This document shows, piece after piece, positions 21,160 through 29,450 of a DNA stretch of 64,000 nucleotides. This DNA is from Agaricus subrufescens. Taxonomy: Eukaryota; Basidiomycota; Agaricomycetes; Agaricales; Agaricaceae. Each line of letters begins with the position of its first letter. Positions within the stretch are counted from its first letter, which is position 1. Location: positions 5,828,001 to 5,892,000 of the forward strand of contig CM057057.1 in assembly GCA_029945375.1 (NCBI GenBank), in the 5' to 3' direction. A program made the position numbers and the translations under genes. The notes below the pieces were generated by a model. That model worked only from the letters and a program-made list of their open reading frames with translations, made no database searches and was not told the origin of the DNA.

Positions 21160-24100
21160 TTAAGTGGTTGAGACTACTAGTTCGACGTCTTTTTCCTCAT
21201 CTAAAGATCTCTCGAGCTCTTGCTTCTCTAACAACTCCAGTTCTTCCTCAGTAGCGTCCAAGAGGCCGCGAACTTTATCGCTGAATACGATTTTTCGCCT
21301 AGCTAGATAGGGCACTATCCTGTAGGCTGCCACCTTATTCTGCCATACTGAGCCGTCATATTCTGCCACAAGGTATGCTCCTCCTTTAAGCCTTTTGACG
21401 ATAACCACTGGACCTAAGTATCTAGTTTTCATTTTCCTGTCTGCTGACATTTCTATAGCCGAATTTCTTACTAGAGCCAAATCTCCTGGTCCTAGATTGA
21501 AATCTTTTATTTTATGTTTCATATCTTCTTCCAGCTGCAAGGCCCGTCGAAGTTTTTCTTCACTAATTCTCTGTCGCATTTCTTCTACATGCGAGATGTG
21601 CTTAGCTAGCGCTTGCGCCCGTAGCCCTAGCAATTCTGCCGTGGATATCATCTTATTAGGGTAGCTAACTAGCCATGTTGCTTCTTCTATATCCAGCGGG
21701 ATGGTTGGTTGGGCTCCAGTTATCATGAAATATGGTGAGCAACCTGTGCCTTTTCTGACTGTTATCCGGTCGGCCCAGGTTACGTGGTGTAATACCCAGA
21801 ACCATCGTTTCAGATCTCCTCCGGTAGCCTTGTAAAGCATCTGCCGCAGATCCCAATGCGGTCTCTCAATTGTCCCATTAGCTTGTGAGTTATATGGGGA
21901 GATAGCTACTCCTTTAATCCCATATTTCTCCTCTAGCCATCGGACTGCTTTCCTAAATGGGGCACCGTTATCTGTGACAATTTTGACTAAGCTACCCCAT
22001 CGGCATATTATGTCTTCGAAGAGCCAAGCCCCAATAGACTTGGCATCTTCTTTTCGTAATGCTCTGGCTTCCATCCATGATGAGAGCGCACACCTCCCAT
22101 GCACTATATGTTTACAACCGTTGGAGGCTGTAGAGATATGTACCGTATCGGCATGCAGAATCTGAAATATCGATGGTGTATGGGTTACTACTGGCGGTAG
22201 TTCCATTGCCATCTTCTGTCTAGCTTGACACAGGTGGCAGGACTTGACGTACCAGGCTACGTCGCCTTCCATCTCTGGCCACCAGAATCTCTGCGATACT
22301 AGCTTGTTGGTTGCGTACACCCCTCGATGTCCTAACTTGTCATGACACTGTTTCATAATGTACATGCGCTGATCGATTTCCACAACTAGCTGTGGGTTCC
22401 CGGTTCCTGATATCTTCCTAAATAGCCGTCCTTGATCGTCTATCCAGAAATGTGAGGCTGCCCTGATGAACCTCGCTTGTTCTGGGGACATTTTCGATGT
22501 ATTGACATTACTAGGGTTACTAGCTAGCCATTCTTTTATTCGAGTTAATTGTCTGTCCTGCATCCTTGCTTCGGAAGTACGCCTATCTTGATCATAAGGA
22601 TCTTCCTCCGCATTAATTTCGTCTGAATCTTCATCTACTGTCGGCCCTTCAGGTTCTTGATACGTAGCTTGTTCCTCCATGTCTGCTACGTTATTCAGAA
22701 ATATCCTCAACGGATCCGGACAGTCTGCGGACTTAGCCATTTGTCGTCTCTGCTGTATTTCTGATTGTAAAACCTGGTTAGCTTCTGCTATTGTTAACTG
22801 TAGCAGACTATCTTCGTTCATTATCTGCTGTATGAAGCCTGTTCTGTCATCAATTTCCTCAATGAAGTCCTCTAAAGGCAAGGGATCCTCATCATCCGGG
22901 TTTTCCTTTACTAGTTCGAAGTCTCCTTGGTCATCTTCTGACACATCGTCGAATCGCCGTTCTATGGGATCTCCCGGATACCATTTGCGTCTAGATAACC
23001 CATCGGGTCCAAAAGTCTTTCCTTTCTTATGGAGTAAAACTAATTGGAAATTAGTTCGGATATAATCCGCCCATCTGTTAACTGTTGCATTAGGTAACTT
23101 GCCCGGATTGTTTAACATTCCATGTAGATATTTGGCGTCCGTCTCGACGATGAGATTTCTGCTTCCTCTGAGCAAATAAACTTCTTCTTCTAGCGCCATT
23201 CTAAGTCCACACAACTCTCTCTTAGGTTGTGAATACCTCTGCTGCCTTTCATCCATCAAGATAGAGTTGAATTTCACATAATGGATAATCTTCGGATTTT
23301 CCTCATCCCTTTGATAGATGTAGTATCCCACCGCGCGCCAAGAGGAGTCAACGGCTAACACTATCGGCTGAGTACTTGGAAATTTAGGATTTCGGGTATG
23401 AAAGCAACTAGCTATGCTGTCTTTTAGTCTTTGCTGTGCTAGTTCCTGCTCTGGCCCCCATATAAACGGTACACCCTTCTTACAGATATTATATAAAGGT
23501 GCTGCCAAGGTCACAAAGTTAGGAATGTGATTTCGGCATTGTACTGCCGTCCCTAAGAATGCTCTGACATCTGTAGTGTCGGTACATTCCCCCCAACGGA
23601 GTATTTTCCCTATGGCATCCCTAGAAGGTTTCCTACCTTTATATGAGCACTCAAATCCTACGATCGTGATATAATCTGCACATATCGTAGTCTTGGGACC
23701 GGAGAAGGTCCCTCCTGAATATTTCATTCGTTGTAGGATCCTATTAACTGTCTGTAGATGCTCGTATACGAATCGTCTGATGCCATGGTTTTCTTTTAAA
23801 ACCTCGTAGCTAGTAGTAGACCCATCTAGTTCGTATCTGGTAGCGGGTCCTCGAATAGGCACGTCATCTATATAGGGCAACGTATACTGAGGGATCTCTT
23901 CTCTGAGTATAAAGGTCACGTCCTCATGAAAAATAGGAACCGAATTTGTCCATCCCATCGGCAAAGTTACTAGCCTGAGGGCTCCGAAGGGTGACTGAAA
24001 CGTAGTGAGATCTCTGGATGAACTAGCTAGTTTACGGTTATCGTACCCGACCCACAGATCAAGTACTCCTGTACAGGCTCTCCCTGCAAAGTGCATAGCT

Positions 24101-24969
24101 AGTTCCTCAGTAGCTGGAGGAAGCCCTGAATGTGCGATCGTAACCCGGTTTAACGGTTCTAAACTGTGTACCAGACGGAGACTTTTTCCATCTTTCTTTA
24201 AGACACAAAACCATTTAGACCTGTACGACGAGTTTGATGGTTCATAGACTCCTGTATCTATTTTGCGCTTTATTATACGACAGACTTCCTCGTATATGGC
24301 TGGGGGTATCCTAAACTGCTTTTCTACCCATGGGGTATGTGCCACTGTGGGTATTTCTACTGCTGGGAAGTACTTTTCCTTGAAGCTACCTCGTTCACTG
24401 TCTTCCCAGGCAAAACACTCATTCTGCTGGGCGATCAGCCAGTGCATTAACTTTCGTTCTTCAGGCCATAAGAAATCTCCGCCGTGTGCTGTATCTAGTT
24501 TGTCCTTTCTTTCCTGAGTATAGCTCCCCTTGGCTTCAAACTCGGGTGGGTTTACCATTAACTTGGGCATTCCTTCTAACGGATCCCCAGTTATATCTCG
24601 CTCTATGCGGAATTTCGCTGGTAGCTCTCCCAGGACTGGTTTTACTTTTAGCGCCACGGGTTTATATTTCTTAGCTAGCACCATGGTTGGTTTCCACTGT
24701 TTATCTTCTTCGACTGCGACTACTTTATGGTATGGTTGGTAGTCTGTGGTGACGTTTTGCAGGTACTGACTGAAAATTGCCTTCTCAGGAAGGTCTACTT
24801 CTTCCAAGCTCTTCTGTAAATATACTAGTTTTACTTCTTCATCGTCTAGCTTGTTGGATTGAATCGGCAAGACCTCACTGATATATGGCTGACTAGTGTC
24901 GGAGTCTTGACTGATGATGCAGGCCGCTTCTCCTTCAAGCCAGGGCTCGAATTCCTCGAAGCTACTTAA
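21160..24969 (-). CDS. pol: Gypsy Pol: reverse transcriptase, RNase H, integrase
   Basis: The frame is open from the -1 frameshift point at 24969 to a stop at 21160, about 1270 codons. RT motifs: VLKKDGKSLRLVHSLEPLNR, FGALRLVTLPMGWTNS and the catalytic YIDD (LPYIDDVPI). RNase H starts near VLAVDSSWRAVGYYIY with conserved Asp, and has ETDAKYLHGM. Integrase has the HHCC zinc finger (CHDKLGHRGVYATNK to CHLCQARQK), then a D-D-E core (HADTVHIS, VTDNGAPF, SPYNSQANGTIERPH), and a C-terminal LGPGDLALVRNS / YLGPVVIVKRLKGGAYLV domain. An acidic linker separates RNase H from integrase. No stop or missing catalytic residue is visible. The first in-frame start-like codon is a TTG, which fits translation by frameshifting and not by separate initiation. 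Confidence 0.92.
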   Translation of the reverse strand, partial: LSSFEEFEPWLEGEAACIISQDSDTSQPYISEVLPIQSNKLDDEEVKLVYLQKSLEEVDLPEKAIFSQYLQNVTTDYQPYHKVVAVEEDKQWKPTMVLAKKYKPVALKVKPVLGELPAKFRIERDITGDPLEGMPKLMVNPPEFEAKGSYTQERKDKLDTAHGGDFLWPEERKLMHWLIAQQNECFAWEDSERGSFKEKYFPAVEIPTVAHTPWVEKQFRIPPAIYEEVCRIIKRKIDTGVYEPSNSSYRSKWFCVLKKDGKSLRLVHSLEPLNRVTIAHSGLPPATEELAMHFAGRACTGVLDLWVGYDNRKLASSSRDLTTFQSPFGALRLVTLPMGWTNSVPIFHEDVTFILREEIPQYTLPYIDDVPIRGPATRYELDGSTTSYEVLKENHGIRRFVYEHLQTVNRILQRMKYSGGTFSGPKTTICADYITIVGFECSYKGRKPSRDAIGKILRWGECTDTTDVRAFLGTAVQCRNHIPNFVTLAAPLYNICKKGVPFIWGPEQELAQQRLKDSIASCFHTRNPKFPSTQPIVLAVDSSWRAVGYYIYQRDEENPKIIHYVKFNSILMDERQQRYSQPKRELCGLRMALEEEVYLLRGSRNLIVETDAKYLHGMLNNPGKLPNATVNRWADYIRTNFQLVLLHKKGKTFGPDGLSRRKWYPGDPIERRFDDVSEDDQGDFELVKENPDDEDPLPLEDFIEEIDDRTGFIQQIMNEDSLLQLTIAEANQVLQSEIQQRRQMAKSADCPDPLRIFLNNVADMEEQATYQEPEGPTVDEDSDEINAEEDPYDQDRRTSEARMQDRQLTRIKEWLASNPSNVNTSKMSPEQARFIRAASHFWIDDQGRLFRKISGTGNPQLVVEIDQRMYIMKQCHDKLGHRGVYATNKLVSQRFWWPEMEGDVAWYVKSCHLCQARQKMAMELPPVVTHTPSIFQILHADTVHISTASNGCKHIVHGRCALSSWMEARALRKEDAKSIGAWLFEDIICRWGSLVKIVTDNGAPFRKAVRWLEEKYGIKGVAISPYNSQANGTIERPHWDLRQMLYKATGGDLKRWFWVLHHVTWADRITVRKGTGCSPYFMITGAQPTIPLDIEEATWLVSYPNKMISTAELLGLRAQALAKHISHVEEMRQRISEEKLRRALQLEEDMKHKIKDFNLGPGDLALVRNSAIEMSADRKMKTRYLGPVVIVKRLKGGAYLVAEYDGSVWQNKVAAYRIVPYLARRKIVFSDKVRGLLDATEEELELLEKQELERSLDEEKDVELVVSTT

Positions 24970-26039
24970 AAATTTACATCTACTGATTTGGGTAATTGTC
25001 CTCTCGCGTATGTTGACAAGGTAGCCTGCTCTTTAGTATTCGGATCTGTGATGTTTATATACTGAAGACCCTCTTGTGAGTTTACTATCTTGCTCTCGGT
25101 TATTACATCAAAAGGTCTGCCCAATAGTAATCTGTATGCTGCACCTTCCAGAATATGAACTTGCAAATGGACTGTGATGTTTCCGAAGGTGAAGGGCACA
25201 TTTCTAGCTACTCCTTCTGTTCGCGATACAGCACCATTAGCACCCATCATATTAATACTGAGCTTGGGGTCCCAAGTTATCTTGCATTCGCTGGCAGCTT
25301 GTTTAGACATGGACACGATTTGTGATCCACTATCTAGTAACGCTTCTTCTTCACAAACACGATTTACTAAGGCTGGGATTACTCTGAGATGCTCCATACC
25401 TTTGGCGGCTACTGCTTCTGTACTAGCTACCGCGAAGATCTGTTTTTGTCGTTCGTTGGAATTCAACGTAGACAAATATTGCATGATCGGATCTTCGATA
25501 CGCCAATTTTGCACGTATATCCCCGCCGCGTTTCTAGCTAACTCGCTAGTGCGTTTAGGGGTTTCCAGCGAAGCGGTATCTACTACATCCCAACCATTCT
25601 CCTGCGAGGAAGTACTGTTTAGTCCCGTTTCTGATCCTAACTCTGTTTCCACTTCTATGGTGTTGTTTCCTGTAGGGACTCTTCTCTTACTGATCACTTC
25701 TTTCCACATTTCTCTGAGTTTAGGTGCCATAGCTAGTAACTCCTGCTGTGTTAAGGTAACCTCCTTGCCGAATAGACGCGTCAAAACCTCTTTAATATCG
25801 ACATTTTCCTCTACTTGAGTCTGATGTTTATAACTAGGAGGCTTTCTGGTCTCATTCATGTATCTGGCTGGTAAAGGTGGTACCTCCACTACTGGTCTCA
25901 TAGCCGGCACTCTTCTATAAGGGAACACTCCTCTGTTGTCTGTAGTTCTATTTCTTTTCTCTGTATCGTCCTCGGTCGTCTGATCCTTCTGGAAGCGAAC
26001 CTCTTTTCCAGAAGTCGACTTCTTCATTGGACTTTTCAA
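24966..26039 (-). CDS. pro: Gypsy protease-containing ORF, entered by -1 frameshift
   Basis: 357 codons. The N-terminal half is basic and disordered (KKSTSGKEVRFQKDQTTEDD). The second half is a retroviral-type aspartic protease with ALLDSGSQIVSMS, AYRLLLGRPFDV and the hydrophobic flap region. The frame begins inside the gag stop region (TTG at 26039) and ends at TAA 24968-24966, where pol takes over in the next -1 frame. An ATG at 26027 could allow independent initiation, but the overlap geometry favours ribosomal frameshifting. Confidence 0.82.
   Translation of the reverse strand: MKSPMKKSTSGKEVRFQKDQTTEDDTEKRNRTTDNRGVFPYRRVPAMRPVVEVPPLPARYMNETRKPPSYKHQTQVEENVDIKEVLTRLFGKEVTLTQQELLAMAPKLREMWKEVISKRRVPTGNNTIEVETELGSETGLNSTSSQENGWDVVDTASLETPKRTSELARNAAGIYVQNWRIEDPIMQYLSTLNSNERQKQIFAVASTEAVAAKGMEHLRVIPALVNRVCEEEALLDSGSQIVSMSKQAASECKITWDPKLSINMMGANGAVSRTEGVARNVPFTFGNITVHLQVHILEGAAYRLLLGRPFDVITESKIVNSQEGLQYINITDPNTKEQATLSTYARGQLPKSVDVNF
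24969..24975 (-). promoter_or_regulatory. Pro-pol -1 frameshift slippery site A_AAT_TTT
   Basis: On the minus strand the pro frame reads GTA AAT TTT TAA. A AAU UUU is a classic -1 slippery heptamer. After slipping, TTA AGT AGC TTC continues open into pol. Seven bases downstream, CTTCGAG can pair with CTTGAAG (allowing one G-U pair) as a 7-bp stem, which is at the usual spacing for a stimulatory hairpin. Confidence 0.72.
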
Positions 26040-28012
26040 AAATCCGCCTTCTTGGCGGCGGTCCTCTGAGTAAACAATTTCATCATTTGCTGCATGAGCT
26101 CATCTTCCTCAGCCGTTTCCGGTCTGGCTTGTGGCATCAGGTTTTGTACAAATGTTTCCATTGTTGCTAGACGACCTCTCATACGCTCCATTTCCAAAGC
26201 CTGTGCATTGGCTTTTTGTACATCCTCTCTTTTCTGGATAGCTACAAGTGGGATAGGCCTGGAGGTACTCGAACTAGTTACTGAATACCCGGTATCTGGT
26301 TCGTCTTCTCCTTGGGGTAGCTCAGGCGCTCCAAAGATAAGAGCTGCCATGGAAGCGGGCAAGTATTTTTCAACACTTTTTCTAATCGGTACTCCTGGTT
26401 CTCTGGGTATTCCGGAGCCATCTGCGAACCTTAGCTTCGACCCATCCTGTACTATTTTTCCGTCCTTCTCGTCCTGAGTTTTATAAGGACAGACTATCCA
26501 TCGATGCCCTGTTTCATTACAATAGAAACAATTCGAATTTGCGTTCGAATTGCCTTGGTAGCTGGTCTGATTTTGTGACGGATTACGGTTCTGCTGATGC
26601 GAGTTAGTTGTTCCAAGCTTAGCGATACTGGCTGTTATATTGGAACTTAACGAGTCTACATAAGCTTGCATGCTCTTCTGGCTCGTTACTAACGATTCTT
26701 GCATCTCTTTTCGTCCAATCACTATGGAATCTTTTATCTGGCTAATATCTTGTTGCATAGCATCAATTTCCATTTGCACAGAGGAGGACGAACTGCTAGT
26801 TTCCTTTTTGATATTAGAAGTGTGTGATCGAGGGTTCCGTTCTCGGGCTGCGTCTATCGCATATACTCCTGTCAGGCTGTTCCCGTTAACTAGTTCGACC
26901 GCTTTTCTGATTACTTCTGAAATTGTATAAGGATCCTCGGATCTTCCTTGTCCTTGTAATGCTTGACGGGTTCCTTGTAGACTTAGTCTGGCCACAAGTG
27001 CATCCCTGAAAGCTGGACTTAGAGTATTCACGAATTCTTCTACTAGCTCCCTGTTGGAGATAATCGAAGGTGGCGCTTGGCACTTATTTGCTTGCGACTG
27101 GAACTGCCGACGGAAACTAGAGAAGTCCTCCTGATCGGTTATTCCTATCTGTCTGAACTTTCTACAAATTGCCTTTAACTTGGCCACTGACCCTTTTTCT
27201 TCGGTCACTAGTTCAGGGTATTCCTCTTTTAATCGTTTTAGGAAGTTTGACCAATTCTGATTGGTGTATTCTTCAAAACTGATCCATTCGTCCCTGACGC
27301 TTTTGCTGACATAACTAACCATCCATTTAAGTTTTTCAGCGTCATCGGTAATACTAGATACTTCGAACTGACGTTCTAGATGCCAGATGAAGTCTCCTAG
27401 CTTGTCTATTTCGCCGTCCCATTTGGGTGCGCCTTGGGAAAAAGGTGCTGGCATATGTGGTGAAGGCATGTTTTGTGCTGAGTTCGAGTTTGATGATGCT
27501 GATGGTGCGGGTACTCTTTGATTAAGAGTAGGGCTACTAGCTCGGCTGTTTGGTAAACTAGTTTGCGCTGTATTAGGTAAAGGGGACACGGGCGAATTAG
27601 GCAGAGAGTGATAGACTGTGTTGTCTGCGGATTTAAACTGCCCTGGTATATCCAACTGTGATGAACTTTCGTCGAACACTGCTGGTTGATAAAATGGATT
27701 CGGTTCTGTGTCTGTGGGTGAAGAGATAACCGGTTCACTAAATCTGACCGACCTAGATCCGCTAGCTAGTTCTTCTGATTGGGCGCTCGTTTGGCTTTCG
27801 CTAGTTTCGCGAGCTTTTTGTTTCCTAGCTTTACGCTTTTGGAATAAGATCTGATCAGGATCGTCTAGTCTAGGAACTAGTTCGTTTGACTGAGAATTGT
27901 TAGTCTGTCTCGCTCTTGGATTGAAACGCGACAGAGTTGGGCTGGTATTGTTTAACTCTATGAAGCTTGGCTTCCTAGAGTGCTGAGGTTGGTTTTTCTG
28001 TTGCTCAGGCAA
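26036..28012 (-). CDS. gag: Gypsy Gag polyprotein
   Basis: About 658 codons. A long Ser/Pro/Asn-rich N-terminus is followed by a retrotransposon gag capsid domain (LGDFIWHLERQFEVSSI, KLKWMVSYVSKSVRDEWISF, FSSFRRQFQSQANKCQ, FRDALVARLSLQG). A CCHC zinc knuckle CFYCNETGHRWIVC follows near residue 500. The frame ends at TGA 26038-26036. No ATG occurs in frame before residue 180. The frame is open up to the primer site, and the first start-like codon is TTG (28012), so initiation is either non-AUG, from a mutated ATG, or from spliced RNA. The true N-terminus is therefore uncertain. Confidence 0.85.
   Translation of the reverse strand: MPEQQKNQPQHSRKPSFIELNNTSPTLSRFNPRARQTNNSQSNELVPRLDDPDQILFQKRKARKQKARETSESQTSAQSEELASGSRSVRFSEPVISSPTDTEPNPFYQPAVFDESSSQLDIPGQFKSADNTVYHSLPNSPVSPLPNTAQTSLPNSRASSPTLNQRVPAPSASSNSNSAQNMPSPHMPAPFSQGAPKWDGEIDKLGDFIWHLERQFEVSSITDDAEKLKWMVSYVSKSVRDEWISFEEYTNQNWSNFLKRLKEEYPELVTEEKGSVAKLKAICRKFRQIGITDQEDFSSFRRQFQSQANKCQAPPSIISNRELVEEFVNTLSPAFRDALVARLSLQGTRQALQGQGRSEDPYTISEVIRKAVELVNGNSLTGVYAIDAARERNPRSHTSNIKKETSSSSSSVQMEIDAMQQDISQIKDSIVIGRKEMQESLVTSQKSMQAYVDSLSSNITASIAKLGTTNSHQQNRNPSQNQTSYQGNSNANSNCFYCNETGHRWIVCPYKTQDEKDGKIVQDGSKLRFADGSGIPREPGVPIRKSVEKYLPASMAALIFGAPELPQGEDEPDTGYSVTSSSTSRPIPLVAIQKREDVQKANAQALEMERMRGRLATMETFVQNLMPQARPETAEEDELMQQMMKLFTQRTAAKKADF
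26039..26045 (-). promoter_or_regulatory. Gag-pro -1 frameshift slippery site G_GAT_TTT
   Basis: The minus strand reads GCG GAT TTT TGA. G GAU UUU resembles the G GAU UUA heptamer used at the pro-pol junction of betaretroviruses. Slipping by -1 gives TTG AAA AGT CCA, the open pro frame. A perfect 9-bp inverted repeat CTTCTGGAA/TTCCAGAAG lies downstream (25986-25994 / 26006-26014) but starts 24 nt away, further than usual. Confidence 0.65.
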
Positions 28013-28077
28013 GTGCCTTGAAGAAGTAGAAGTAAAAGGATATGAAATATCGAATAAAACCTTTACACTGAAACTCC

Positions 28078-28094
28078 CCTCGCGGTGGGCTCCA
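28078..28094 (-). other. Gypsy primer-binding site
   Basis: TGGAGCCCACCGCGAGG lies two bases inside the 5' LTR on the element strand. It begins with TGG, the complement of a tRNA CCA end, so priming by a full tRNA 3' end is expected. I cannot say which tRNA. Confidence 0.72.
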
Positions 28095-28096
28095 GA

Positions 28097-29446
28097 TGTA
28101 GAGGTAGTAAATGAAACATTAAGGGTGTAGCTAGTTTAATAAACACACCACACTTCACTAACTAGTACTCGTAAATGCAAGTTCGTGGGGAGATATTCAA
28201 GAGAAAAGGTTATTTCGAAGTTAAAGTTAATAAAGAAGGAATTCCAAATAAAAGAATCCTCAAACTTGTTCTAGCTACGAACGGGCCGAAGGGCTACGTG
28301 AACTTTGAACTCTAGCTACTGCGTTGTAGCCAAACTAAGTCGCACCAATGACGTTTAATGAGGAGCTGCGATGATCTAACTCGCCAGTTATCCACCGACT
28401 CCGCAATTACAACTCAAGCTAGCACCGACTTACACCTCTGCTGGATATAAGCGTGCGATGGTAGCCTAGCTAGTCTCTTAAACTATCGTATCACTGTCAA
28501 CCTAGTGAATTCTCTGAACGGGTAACGTCTCCGACGTGAACTGCTGAACTAGTCTGAGTTTTTCTAGAAGCTCTCTCGCAAGCTAGTTGTTATTCACTTA
28601 TTAGATCGCTACTTTACAAATCACGATCCTCAAAGCTAGACGTGGGCCGGAGATTGCTTGCCTTTCTTGACGCTAGCTAGAGGGTTTTTATATTCACATT
28701 ATGCGTACAAATATTAACAAAGTAGTTCTACTATTACTAAGGGTATCATATGGACTGGGCTGAGGGTACGGATAGATCCTATCTGTGCCAATAATCATGG
28801 TTAGAGCAGGTGCTGTCTGACGTCGCTTAGCACCTTACCCCTTCCATCTAACAATGGTAGCTAGTCTTCATTGTGCTACCCCTGGCATCCACATGGGTAC
28901 GTTGTCAGGTTTCAGAATGTCAAAGGCCGCTTGGCTGAACGTTCTACCGTTCAGATTCATTATTGATATGTGATGAGAATCCTAATCGGTGATATGTCCG
29001 GCTAGCTAGTGGGTCCACGATAATCTGATGGGATTTCAGCTCGCTAGTTTGCGTGATAGCCGTTCCCTGTCCGAGCCGATGTCTTCTGCGGGTCAACTGC
29101 TTCGAATAGTATATCTCTGGAGGAGTGATCTGTAGTTTAGCTAAGCATAAATCGACGTTTCGTCTAGGTAGCTAGAGCGTCATCGTCGTATTTCGGCCTA
29201 ATTAGTTGTCACCACCAGATCTAATGCCTCTACTCGGATCATTCCTGGTAGCTAGTGACTATATTTGCCTTACACGGTACAGTTTTCCCGTATAAGAGTC
29301 AAGGCGGATTTATTAGACTACGAGATATACTATTGAGGTGTCGAGAGATGGTTAGGTTCTGACCCTGCACCTTGGCTAGTGGGTGTTATACCCTTGTAAA
29401 TACTAGCTAGTACATTTCTACGCGTAAAACGGCGCGGGCCGTATCA
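28097..29446 (-). repeat. 5' LTR of the gypsy element (right side)
   Basis: 1350 bp, same length as the left LTR. Substitutions and small compensating indels are scattered through it (for example around 28440-28530). It begins TGATACGGCCCGCGCC and ends CTACCTCTACA on the element strand. Confidence 0.92.
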
Positions 29447-29450
29447 TCGC
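29447..29450. other. Target-site duplication of the gypsy element (right)
   Basis: TCGC, identical to 15123-15126. Confidence 0.88.

Larger units (their letters stand above)
15127..29446 (-). mobile_element. Large Ty3/gypsy LTR retrotransposon with antisense cargo genes (14.3 kb)
   Basis: 1350-bp LTRs at both ends (TG...CA on the element's own strand), a tRNA-complementary primer site next to the right LTR, a purine tract next to the left LTR and a 4-bp TCGC duplication. On the minus strand gag (28012-26036), protease (26039-24966) and pol (24969-21160) occupy three successive -1 frames, with RT-RNase H-integrase order typical of Ty3/gypsy. Between pol and the 3' LTR lie 4.6 kb with two plus-strand, intron-containing genes (17092-18878, 19586-21034). 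All frames appear open, so the element may be competent. The two LTRs differ at scattered positions, so it is not brand new. Confidence 0.9.

Noticed and set aside
24005..24742. Plus-strand frames inside gypsy pol as overlapping genes
   Set aside because: They are opposite-strand shadows of RT and protease coding sequence with no start context, introns or domains.
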